Origin: Batillaria attramentaria
Lineage: Eukaryota > Mollusca > Gastropoda > Batillariidae
Assembly: GCA_018292915.2 (NCBI GenBank)
Contig: JACVVK020000035.1
Span: forward strand, 346,001 to 410,000
Length of the DNA stretch: 64,000 nt
Direction: 5' to 3'
Shown in pieces: positions 43,534 to 52,729 of the stretch. The first letter of the stretch is position 1. Each line of letters begins with the position of its first letter. Made by a program: the position numbers and the translations under genes. A model generated the notes under the pieces. It was not told the DNA's origin. It searched no databases and was given only the letters and a program-made list of their open reading frames with translations.

Positions 43534-43988
43534 GGTAATCTTGAAGAATAGTATACGAAATTCTGGGAGCTATTTGCACGCACGTTAGATGTGTGTCTCT
43601 GCTCTGTGTCAGTGTACCCGATGAATCAACGGCGAAGCACATTCATGGTAATCTTGAAGAATAGTATACGAAATTCACGTCAGAATTTCGTATACTATTC
43701 TTCAAGATTACCCACATTCGTTCATTCACAGGCCCTTTACTATTCGCGTGTCGCCTGCTTACCGGAGAAACGACACTCGGATCAGAAATCAAAATGGCGG
43801 GGAGATGACTGCTCGGCTGCGGTCGGCAGTCATTTCAGGATATTTTGTGCATGTTTGTGGGGAAGGAGAGGTGAAAGTGAGCAGGTGAGGGTGTCTTACG
43901 TCTCTTTGCATCGAGCAGAACCGAAAGCACCCGAAAAAGTGCATGCAAATAGCTCCCAGAATTTCGTATATTATTCTTCAAGATTACC
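43534..43988. mobile_element. 455-bp inverted-repeat element with 9-bp target duplication
   Basis: The ends GGTAATCTTGAAGAATA and its complement form inverted repeats of about 50 bp with one or two mismatches. Both sides are flanked by CTAAACGCG (43525-43533 and 43989-43997). Nine-base duplications and long inverted ends are usual for Mutator-like elements; no transposase is present, so this is a MITE. A shorter copy is nested inside. Confidence 0.85.
43647..43712. mobile_element. 66-bp minimal nested inverted-repeat element
   Basis: Two perfect 30-bp inverted arms, identical to the outer element's ends, are separated by only ACGTCA. It is flanked by CACATTCAT (43638-43646) and CACATTCGT (43713-43721), an 8 of 9 match. 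It sits inside the larger element and looks like an independent insertion of a nearly end-only element. Confidence 0.8.
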
Positions 43989-44081
43989 CTAAACGCGTTT
44001 ATCCTAGCTTCATGAATACCAGGCCGGGGTGGTTTTTCCCAGTTCGGAAGAGGTTTTGGTATTAATCTGCACTATGCTCAC

Positions 44082-44171
44082 CGCCATTTCTGACGACTCC
44101 CGACTTGGTACGATATCCGACGCAACGCTCTTTTGGCGACTTGAAGCACTCGTGAAGGAAGGCGTTCTTTT
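44082..44171 (-). CDS. Duplicated micro-exon (30 codons), tandem cluster 1
   Basis: Acceptor GATCCGCTGCAG, donor GCG|GTGAGC, phase 0 at both ends. Encodes KRTPSFTSASSRQKSVASDI then VPSRESSEMA. It is the most downstream of four tandem copies (with 44595, 44880 and 45170). Once the inserted element at 44340 is subtracted, its spacing to the next copy is about 287 bp. Confidence 0.82.
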
Positions 44172-44339
44172 CTGCAGCGGATCAGGAGTAACAGAACATT
44201 GTAGTAAGTTCACACAGCAAAGACAAGATGGAAAACTGATTTCGTCGAAAAAATGCGAGTTTGGGTTTTAGCGAGTTATCTCCCTTGATATATTTGAGAT
44301 CTACAGCCGCGGGTGCTCCCAGACTTTAGAACTGGTAAG

Positions 44340-44556
44340 GGTGAAGGCTATTTTGGAGGGAACTCGTACAGGTCTATTTTTAGACGGACGTCACCTGAGG
44401 TCATGGGATTCCGGAAACGCCCGATAGGGCGTTCAAACCCTAACCAAACCCTAACCCTAAGCCTAACCTTAACCCTAAAACTAACCCTAAACCTAACCCT
44501 AACCCTAATCGTCTAAAAATAGACCTGTACGAGTTCCCTCCATAATAGCCTCCCCC
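44340..44556. mobile_element. 217-bp inverted-repeat element carrying telomere-like repeats
   Basis: Inverted arms of about 45 bp (including GGAGGGAACTCGTACAGGTC) surround a core with a CCCTAA-type tract. The flanks are ACTGGTAAG at 44331-44339 and 44557-44565. The same ACTGGTAAG occurs once, without insert, at 44842-44850 and 45132-45140 in the tandem sister introns, giving two empty sites. Confidence 0.87.
44435..44508. repeat. Telomere-like (CCCTAA)n tract
   Basis: About twelve degenerate copies of CCCTAA (TTAGGG on the other strand), with variants such as CCTTAA and AACTAA. It lies inside the 217-bp inverted-repeat element, so it was probably carried in and is not a chromosome-end relic. 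Confidence 0.85.
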
Positions 44557-44594
44557 ACTGGTAAGAGTGAGCTTTCGTCTTGTCCTACGCTTAC

Positions 44595-44684
44595 CGCAAT
44601 CTCTGACGGCTCCCGACTTGTTCCGGTATCTGACACAAGGCTCTTTTGGCGACTTGCAACACTCGTGAAGGAAGGTGTTCTTTT
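44595..44684 (-). CDS. Duplicated micro-exon (30 codons), tandem cluster 1
   Basis: Acceptor GATCCACTGCAG, donor GCG|GTAAGC, phase 0 at both ends. Encodes KRTPSFTSVASRQKSLVSDT then GTSREPSEIA. It differs from the copy at 44880 by a single residue (V for A), so the duplication is recent. Confidence 0.85.
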
Positions 44685-44879
44685 CTGCAGTGGATCAGGA
44701 GTAACAGAACATTGTAGTTCACACAGCAAAGACAAAATAGACAACGGATTTTGCCGAGAAAACTGCGAGTGTGAGTTTTAGCGAGTTATCTCCCCTTGAT
44801 AAATTCGAGATCTACAGCCGCAGGTGCTGCCAGACTTCAGAACTGGTAAGAGTGAGCTTTCGTCTGGTCCTACACTTAC

Positions 44880-44969
44880 CGCAATCTCTGACGGCTCCCG
44901 ACTTGTTCCGGTATCTGACACAAGGCTCTTTTGGCGACTTGCAGCACTCGTGAAGGAAGGTGTTCTTTT
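44880..44969 (-). CDS. Duplicated micro-exon (30 codons), tandem cluster 1
   Basis: Acceptor GATCCACTGCAG, donor GCG|GTAAGT, phase 0 at both ends. Encodes KRTPSFTSAASRQKSLVSDT then GTSREPSEIA. The flanking introns are almost identical to those of the copy 285 bp away. Confidence 0.85.
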
Positions 44970-45169
44970 CTGCAGTGGATCAGGAGTAACAGAACATTGT
45001 AGTTCACACAGCAAAGACAAAATAGACAACGGATTTTGCCGAGAAAAATGCGAGTGTGAGTTTTAGCGAGTTATCTCCCCTTGATAAATTCGAGATCTAC
45101 AGCTAAGCCGCAGGTGCTGCCAGACTTCAGAACTGGTAAGAGTGAGCTTTAGTCTGGTACTACGCTTAC

Positions 45170-45262
45170 CGCAATCTCTGACGGCTCCCGACTTGTTCCG
45201 GCATCTGACACGGGAAGGCTCTTTTGGCGGCTTGAACCACTCGCGGTGGATGTTCTCCTTTG
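45170..45262 (-). CDS. Duplicated micro-exon (31 codons), tandem cluster 1
   Basis: Acceptor ATGATTTTCAG, donor GCG|GTAAGC, phase 0 at both ends. Encodes QRRTSTASGSSRQKSLPVSD then AGTSREPSEIA. Its 3' half and downstream intron match the copies at 44595 and 44880, but its 5' half resembles the QRRTS type. It may be a mosaic. Confidence 0.82.
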
Positions 45263-45469
45263 CTGAAAATCATTAGAGAACTTCATATTTCATACAGCAA
45301 ATTCAAGACAGGCGACCATAAGTGAAGCCCACCCCCTCCCCCTTCTCCCTCCCCCAACCGTCCCCTGAAGTACACAGGATCATTTGACATCGTGATTACA
45401 CATATTTGTTTCGGTACATCTGGCCTTTAGAACAGTCTTGTGTGAAGATCAGCCTGCATCTATGCTTAC

Positions 45470-45559
45470 CGCCACATCTGAAAACACCGGAGGAACTCCA
45501 GCATCCGACACAAAGCTCGTTTGGCGGCTTGAAACACTCGAGACGGATGTTCTCCTTTG
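45470..45559 (-). CDS. Duplicated micro-exon (30 codons)
   Basis: Acceptor TCGTGGTGTGCAG, donor GCG|GTAAGC, phase 0 at both ends. Encodes QRRTSVSSVSSRQTSFVSDA then GVPPVFSDVA. It carries the RRTS and RQTS sites. Confidence 0.82.
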
Positions 45560-47314
45560 CTGCACACCACGAGTTCCAGAATAATTATTGTAATCCATAC
45601 GGCAGGTATTAGTCAGTGTCTCGAAATTATAGAGAAATACCGTAGCACTTCCGCACCACACAGAAAATAACTGCACTGGCAATTGAACAGCACATAATGA
45701 AAGTAGAAGATCTTACGTATATGGGGAAATGAATTCGTAAGTCTAGTTTGCCTCTTTTTACTTTAGTAACAACCGTTGATTATGCGAGGCATGACAAAAT
45801 TTTTGTATGAAATCGTATACCATTTCGGGGAGGGCCTCACTTCGTTACTTCAGTTCTTTTCAACCTTGTCTGATGGAGCTGGTCCCTGATTATTCTCACT
45901 CATGCCCTAAGCTGTAGCTTGGTTTTGTCCAAAGGCGACCGTGTACTGAGCCATGAAGTGTTTTTCGAAACGTCACCTCCCTAAAACTATGTATCTCCCC
46001 TGTCAAGCATTTGTGAACAAATGGGTCTTTAGTGATATTTTTCCCCATAGATATGCCAAGTAGAGTTCTAGACCTTTTGTCAATTTGTGGTCCCCCCCCC
46101 CCACCTCCCCGCCTCCAGCTTCTTTCTATTGTCCTAGTCCTTTCTCTCTGTCAGGTGTGCCAAACATTACGTGCACTGTTGGAAGGCGAACACCTGCAGA
46201 CTCTGTGATAAACCTTTTTTTTTAAAAAATCAGTTCATTCATTATTTGACATTGTGATCATTTGACACTGTGATCATTTGACACTGTGATCATTTGACAT
46301 TGTGATCCACATAATTATTCAAATCCGTTTGGGTACTGCTAGACTTTAGAACAATAGTGTGTAGATCAGCCTACACATTACCTGGGAAGAACACCACTGG
46401 AACTGGCAAAAGAGTTGGGGCAGCAAAAAAACAACCAAAAAAGAAACCTGGTGATCATTCCACAGTGATCCAAAGTCGATGATCACCAGCGTTTCAAACT
46501 TCGCTCGTCTACGCACAGAAATGAGTGTCCTTTGTTTGTTGTTTTGTAGGTTTCCTTTTGCACGTTTGTTGACGAAAACAATTCATATTTGTCTTATTTA
46601 GTGATTTTTGATTGCTGAATAATGAAAAATCACTCATTATAATGTGTTTGTTGTTATTTATTTGTTCATACGTGTGAGGTATATTTAGAAGTGACCTATA
46701 AAATGGCGTGTCACAGCACGCCGCACGGGTCAGATTGCGTTACAGCGGCTAGGGGCTGTCTGTTTAGCACTTCGGTGACAGAAGTTAAAACATTTCTCCC
46801 TTTTCCTTCTTTCTCTTGCCAAGTAGAATTGTAGGCTATCAAAACAAATGATTACATTGTGCAAGCCGTGATTTCACGTCCACGTATAATTATTGTCTCA
46901 AGTCACTAGTGGTCCTGGCTGCTTTCTTTTGTTCCAGTTCTTTCTCTATGTCAGTTTTGCCAAACATTACGTACACTGTTGGAAGGGGATGCCTGTAGAC
47001 TCTGTGATGACCTTTGGTTTTGAAATCCGTTTCTTCATTTTTTTATTTTTTTTTTTTTTTTGGGGAAGAAATACAAAGATATTTTCAGAGGCTGCTTCCA
47101 AGCACCCAGACTTGAAAAGTGTCGTGTACCACGAACAAATGACAAGAATTTTGATCTCTCAACAAAGCAGTGTTCGGCTAAGTTTAGCATGACACGTAAC
47201 GTATTGTTCATACATTACACTAAACGTTGCGGTGAAATATGTGGCGGAAGTTGTCAACAGTTTATGGACATACTGTAAAATCTGTTTCGTGCAAGTGTCT
47301 GTGGGCATGCTTAC
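45560..47314. other. Intron with duplicated segments
   Basis: The sequence around 46132-46215 (GCCAAACATTACGTGCACTG...) is repeated, diverged, at 46930-47010, which points to duplication of intron along with exon. A 16-bp tandem repeat (TTTGACACTGTGATCA, four copies) lies at about 46240-46305. The block around 46445-46505 recurs near 53092-53150. No further exon was convincing. Confidence 0.6.
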
Positions 47315-47410
47315 TGCCATATCTGACGTCTCCATGCGACCTCCAACTTCTGAGGCAGTCAGGCTCTTCTGGTGGCTTGTAAGAATCGTGCTGGACGGTG
47401 TTCTCCTTTG
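47315..47410 (-). CDS. Duplicated micro-exon (32 codons)
   Basis: Acceptor CTGGTGTGCAG, donor GCA|GTAAGC, phase 0 at both ends. Encodes QRRTPSSTILTSHQKSLTAS then EVGGRMETSDMA. Family member; the central Arg is replaced by His (SHQKS). Confidence 0.82.
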
Positions 47411-47660
47411 CTGCACACCAGCAGTAACAACATAATTCGTACTGTAGTCATATAGCGGATGCAGGGCCGCATGAGTTAGCTTTCACATACAACCGCAGGA
47501 ACTTTTGTGCTTTAACATCATCTCAAAGAAAGGCCTCAAGAAAACCAGAAGGCAAGAAAAACAGAGCTGTACCGAGAGAATTTTATTGGGGAGTGTTCGG
47601 GTGTCTGATTGCGACGGGAAGGCACGGCTCAGACAATGGGAGAAACACGGGTTGTGCTGA

Positions 47661-47691
<31 letters not shown>

Positions 47692-48083
47692 TTCCTGACA
47701 ACTGCCTATACCCATATAACGCCGGGGTGTCCTACGTCTCTCAAATGGACCGTCAAGGGAAACTAGGCTGCCGAAAAAAAATTGATGAAAAACTATTTCT
47801 TGAAACAAAGACAGTGGTCGTTCATGTACATGTATACAACCGGCACCCGTATGATCCAACACGCTTCTGATAAATAGGCTAGAAACTGCATCATATACGG
47901 GGAAGACGGAGACTTGTGGTAGTGGTTACAGGGTGCTCTCAACTAAGGTCCATGTGTGAAACCAATGCGGGTCTATGGTCTGTGGTTAAAGCGACGGTTG
48001 CCTCCCGCAGTGCACTAGATGGTTTGACGATGTTAACATTTAGACTGTAGAAGTGTATTGTCTGTCAACGTAGCTATACTTAC

Positions 48084-48176
48084 CGTCATGTCCGGCGACT
48101 CGATAAACCCTCCCGCGTCTGAAACAAGGCTCTTCGCGTGACTGGAAATACTCGTGGCAGACGGCGTTCTTCCTTT
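48084..48176 (-). CDS. Duplicated micro-exon (31 codons), tandem cluster 2
   Basis: Acceptor CTTGACGTGCAG, donor ACG|GTAAGT, phase 0 at both ends. Encodes KGRTPSATSISSHAKSLVSD then AGGFIESPDMT. The following intron shares TGAAGGGACAT with the next two units, placing it in a second tandem cluster (48084, 48359, 48644). Confidence 0.8.
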
Positions 48177-48358
48177 CTGCACGTCAAGAGTCACAGAACA
48201 ATTCATGCAGCAGACACAAGACAGAACGATCGGGAAATGTGATCGATGCCTGCCGAAGTGCACCGGACGACTTCATAGTGTGAACACTGAAGGGACATGA
48301 ATCTGGTTAGTTCACCTAGAGTTTAGAACTGTTAGTATTCGTCTTTATCTATGCTTAC

Positions 48359-48442
48359 CGCCGCGTCACCAGATGACTCCCGTGTAATCCCTGCATCTTT
48401 TGTAGGGAAGCTCTTTGGATGACTTCCTGAGGCTCTCCATTG
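48359..48442 (-). CDS. Duplicated micro-exon (28 codons), tandem cluster 2, diverged
   Basis: Acceptor CCTGATCTGCAG, donor GCG|GTAAGC, phase 0 at both ends. Encodes QWRASGSHPKSFPTKDAGIT then RESSGDAA. It is shorter than its sisters and has lost the SSRQKSLVSD core, but keeps R-A-S and P-K-S. Splice sites and frame are intact. Confidence 0.75.
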
Positions 48443-48643
48443 CTGCAGATCAGGAGTAACAGGACGTTATACTAAAGCCCTCAGAATATACAACAGTTAT
48501 ACAGAAGACAAATCGTGAAACTGGTGGATGCCTCCCGAATTGCACGGGGTGGTTTGATAGTGTGGACATTGAAGGGACGTAGATCATCTCAACTTCAGCT
48601 GAAGTTTTAGACGTTTTTAGTGGCACTGTGTAGTAATGCTTAC

Positions 48644-48733
48644 CCCCATCTCTGCGGACTCACGAGTTTCTTCAACTTCTGACACAAGGCTCTTTAGGCG
48701 GCTTGAAGCACTCGTGCTGGATGATCTCCTTTG
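48644..48733 (-). CDS. Duplicated micro-exon (30 codons), tandem cluster 2
   Basis: Acceptor CCTGATCTGCAG, donor GGG|GTAAGC, phase 0 at both ends. Encodes QRRSSSTSASSRLKSLVSEV then EETRESAEMG. It carries RRSS and RLKS sites. Confidence 0.82.
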
Positions 48734-50867
48734 CTGCAGATCAGGAGTGACAGGGCATCATAATAAATCGCTCAGAATGCACAAGTGTTAGACAGAAGAC
48801 AAATAGTGAAACTGATGAAGGCCTCCTGAAGTGCGCGGGATGGTTTGTCGGTGCGAACATGGAAGGGACACAGAAGCCACTGTTCGACGAAACTCTTTTT
48901 GTAGGGGCCCGTGTGATCTGGACCTTTGGCTCTAGCCAGTATGTCACTATCCTGAGTCGTGTGGTTTGTACTGGTACACATGCCCAAATCCTGTGGCCCT
49001 GACCTCTGGGCAAGGTCACTCAACCTTCAACTGACCCTGAGAAACTCTGCCGTGTCACTATCAGCCAGGGAGAGCGCTAGCACTAACAGCGATAAGATCG
49101 CACACCTGGCGTTCTTGGGTTTTCCCCCAACGCTGTACAGCGATCCCGGCCGCGGCCAGTGCTTAACGAGAGTAGTGTCCCTTGCTCTCGGGTCAGCAGG
49201 TCAAGGCGGTGATTACCTCCCTTGATTTTACTTTTAGGAAGTTGTTGTTTATGTTGTACAAGTAATTCTAGGTCTAGAGAGCAACAATCTGGTTTATTTT
49301 TTATAGGAGATTGTAGAGCAAGATATCTCGGAACTATGGAAGGAAAGGTTTAAGGTTTTAGAAGCAGAATGGGGTAAAATATTCCCTAGCCATTCTAAGT
49401 ATTCTGACTCTACCTATTTCTGAACGAGTTTGGTATGAGTTGGGGAAAATTTCTGATTCCGATTTTGGAGGTAAGTGTACCACATACCTTACCGAGTCTA
49501 TGCTCTCGCATAGGCGCCAAGGGCTAGAGGAAAACTTCACTCTCTCGAGTGAAGCAGAGTACTGGCCCGGCTTTGAGGCTATCAGATAGTAACTGCTCTA
49601 GCCTCGTATAAAGCCCCTCCAGGACTTCGATCTTCACTCTGGAATTCGGACTTGACTTGAGACTTGTCTCTAATTTCGGGCCAGAGGAAAACCCTACTCT
49701 CTCGAGTGGGGCAGAGTACTAAACCTGAATTGGATACTTGTCTTTTGACCATTGCTCTTTTGGATCTTAGGTAGGTACTGGGTCGGTTGTCTTGACTGTG
49801 GTGTTCCGTTCGTCCGGAAAGTATTCCCCCTGCACTACGGAAGAAATCCACCGACTTCGGTCGAATTTGTTGTACTGTTTACTTTGTGTTTCTTTTGCTT
49901 TCTCCTGCCTCTTTCGTCCACAGAGGGTGCCAGGGTTGGAGCGGAGTGTAGGCTCTGTACACTCCGCAGCACTTGCGGTTACTGGCACCACCCCATTGTC
50001 CGTTACCCGCATTTGGAAATAGTAATTCCATGCGTCGAGAGTCTTTACCACTCTACTAACTTTGTGTTTAGATGTGATCCCTCACCCCTAATCTCTTCAA
50101 ACTCTTGGCTATCCCTTCCCCACCCCTTGTGTTGAGCGTTACGCACTGGCCACTAACACTGCCCAGGAGTCTTCTCCCAGGCGGGACTTGTGGCCTCCCA
50201 AAGATGCGTTAAATGTGCTCTTGTGTCGTCTGTCGCTAGGCTCTGTGTTGGGGCGGGGTTAGGTAGGGATAATGCCGGGTGTAGGTAGGATTGTCGTGTA
50301 TTGGTAGGTGATAGGTTCTACGTATAGGTTAGTTGCCGCAGGGGCTGCAGCCGGGTATTGTCCTAGTTGCACAGGTTTAGTCCTCTTTATTAGATGCGTC
50401 GGAGGTAGAACGCGGAGGCGGAAGGTTCAATTCATACTGTGCCGGAAGTTTATTGTTGGTAGTCCTTATTTTGGTGTGTTATTGTTTTGCCATTTGCTCT
50501 TAGTGTTTACCATACTATTTTCTTTACTCATGAACAGTGAACAATATATTTTTGTTCAAATGACCCCATGTTCCTTTTTTTATAGTATTTTGCCGTCAGT
50601 TATTGGAGACTTGCTTTGTTGATTAAAACTTTATCTCTTTATTCTGGGAAGTTTGTTTAGTTTTGTTATTTCGTGTCTTGTGTTGTTGTGTGTGTTGTGT
50701 TGGTGTCTACCGCCGTCCTGACAAACAGCTTCAGACACCAGCATAGCGGACCTAGCACGCGACAACATCAAACATAATTCATAGAGTTATAGCAGGCGGC
50801 ACTACATATATATATATATATATAAACCTCAGAGAGTAGGTGGCATGATTGTGACCGGATACTTTAC
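48734..50867. other. Large intron with an unassigned block
   Basis: The part up to about 48870 is the tandem intron copy of cluster 2. From about 48890 to 50760 the sequence is unrelated to the neighbouring introns. It contains two phrases of the type CTCTCGAGTGAAGCAGAGTA / CTCTCGAGTGGGGCAGAGTA (about 49550 and 49700), a GC-richer section, and a T-rich end. It may be an inserted element, but I found no coding frame and no clear ends. A short TA run lies near 50807-50823. Confidence 0.5.
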
Positions 50868-50957
50868 CATTTCTGCGGTCTCTCGTACAGACTGAACATC
50901 TGACGCGTGGCTCCTCGGACGGCTTGAGACACCGGTGCCGGACTGAACTTTTGCTAG
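50868..50957 (-). CDS. Micro-exon (30 codons), diverged family member
   Basis: Acceptor TTGCACAG, donor ATG|GTAAAG, phase 0 at both ends. Encodes LAKVQSGTGVSSRPRSHASD then VQSVRETAEM. It keeps SSRxxSxxSD and the ETAEM end. Another AG lies four bases further in, but using it would break the frame. Confidence 0.7.
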
Positions 50958-51149
50958 CTGTGCAACAGGAAAGATTAAATTGAAAATGACCGCTCACAGT
51001 GACACTAGTGATTACAAGTCTTCACTAATTATGCCCTGCACAGATCACTTTTGCATTTTCTCAGAGTCTAGATATACCACAGGCATCAAACTTTGCACGA
51101 TGATAGAGATTGGTAACTCCTTTACTGAAAAACCTATATTCAATGACTT

Positions 51150-51380
51150 TGAGTCAAGGTCAAGGCCATAATAATATAAGATATTTTGTGCAAATCAGTA
51201 TTCGTAATATCTGAGAACAAACCATCAGTTTGTTGACCTTAACAATACGTGCATGCCGTTAACCTCTTGTCAAGGTCATTCAAACAGGTAAACCTGGAAA
51301 GGTCTTATGACTGCCTACCAACATACTTGGTTGGTTTGGTACCTCTGTGTTTGCAGTTTCTGCGAAAACCAGTCTCAGAG

Positions 51381-51446
<66 letters not shown>

Positions 51447-51472
51447 AGAGCTTCACTGTTCACAAGTGAGCC
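51150..51472. repeat. TCAAGGTCA-rich repeat, partial copy
   Basis: Contains TTGAGTCAAGGTCAAGGCC, TTGTCAAGGTCATTCAAA and a long CA run, closing with TTCACAAGTGAGCC. The left end is degenerate. Confidence 0.7.
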
Positions 51473-51607
51473 GAAACAGGGATTTTCAAACGACCATTCA
51501 ATGACGTCGCTTGCAGAATTTACAGTTAATATTAGCTGTGTTGAAACCTACGGTTCAAACAAAGTCACTAGATAGAATGTGAAACGCTCGCAGCAACTGT
51601 GACTCAC

Positions 51608-51694
51608 CATCCCTCCTGCGTACGAATCCGGCTCACCCCGAGCATCTGACAAGAAACTTTTAATGCCACTTGAAGCGCTCGGGGCTTGTGGTTT
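51608..51694 (-). CDS. Micro-exon (29 codons), diverged family member
   Basis: Acceptor TTTGACTTGCAG, donor ATG|GTGAGT, phase 0 at both ends. Encodes KPQAPSASSGIKSFLSDARG then EPDSYAGGM. It retains SASSxxKSxxSD of the family. Confidence 0.75.
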
Positions 51695-51843
51695 CTGCAA
51701 GTCAAAGGGAACGGATACGTAAATGGACGCCGCAGAAATGTAGAAATGTGTGCTGGAGGGCTGTGGCGAGGGGGGAGGGGTGGTTCTTGGGAGGGAAAGG
51801 GGAGGGATACCCATCCAAACCATTCATATTCAGGAATATTTAC

Positions 51844-52011
51844 CTTTATGTCTGCATATCGATATTCCGCTCCAGAAGGCGATTCGGCAGTTGAGACACT
51901 CGATACTTTATCGGATTCTGGGCTGCTGATTACTGTCCTGTCTCTCATGCTCAACGAGGACGCCAAACTGCTTGGAATATAACTGGAAACCTTGGAATAT
52001 ATCGAAGAGCC
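51844..52011 (-). CDS. Exon (56 codons) with AESPSG motif
   Basis: Acceptor TTACCTACAG, donor AAG|GTAAAT, phase 0 at both ends. The other two frames contain stops. Encodes GSSIYSKVSSYIPSSLASSL, SMRDRTVISSPESDKVSSVS and TAESPSGAEYRYADIK. AESPSGAEY matches VESPSGTGY (38982 exon) and VESPPGMGY (38576 exon). Confidence 0.78.
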
Positions 52012-52139
52012 CTGTAGGTAATACAGAATAGATACAGATTGAAAGTGAAGGCGTTCATTTATCTAACCGAAAGATACGATCATACATTGAAGCAGAACCA
52101 ACAGCCCGTTTGTTGCCCGTTAGGTCGTTTATAGAGTTT

Positions 52140-52244
<105 letters not shown>

Positions 52245-52398
52245 CCCCCTTTCACTCCATCCTCTAAGTTGTACAAAGGTGTGCTAAAGAATACACGCAA
52301 TACAATTTCTGAGACATTATTATTTCTTTGACAAGACATAATAATTATACAGTCCTGTGCACAATCCCTTTGCCACGAGCGCAAGTGATCACACGTAC

Positions 52399-52506
52399 CT
52401 TCGTGTCACGCTGTGTAGGTTTGAACTGTGCCTTCTCACTCGACTTGGATTGATGCAAACCCTCAACACTCTCAACAGCTTCCTGCCCACGTCTTGGACC
52501 ACCAGG
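52399..52506 (-). CDS. Probable exon (36 codons) of the giant gene
   Basis: Acceptor CCTTCTGCCAACAG, donor AAG|GTACGT. Read in phase 0 it gives PGGPRRGQEAVESVEGLHQS then KSSEKAQFKPTQRDTK, polar like its neighbours. A second reading is possible (LVVQDVGRKLLRV...) with an internal donor CGA|GTGAGA and entry in phase 2. I favour the first because of the stronger donor and composition. Confidence 0.62.
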
Positions 52507-52698
52507 CTGTTGGCAGAAGGAGAGGGGGTTAAAGAGGCCATAGTACGTCTGTACGCAGATCTCTGGACAGCATGTGTGTTTGGATGGTATCTTGGCTTGT
52601 GCTTACAGCACCAGGTTTCTTGTTCTGTGGTAGTCCCTCGCATGTTAGTCAGAAGAGTTAGATTTGAACAAGATACGTCAAAATACGTCAAAATAAAC

Positions 52699-52729
<31 letters not shown>

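Noticed and set aside
44435..44508. Ancient telomere fusion site
   Set aside because: The tract is enclosed by inverted arms and 9-bp target duplications, so transposition explains it better.
49752..50135. 127-codon plus-strand frame as a small gene
   Set aside because: There are no recognisable domain, splice or start features; it lies in an intron block that may be an inserted element.
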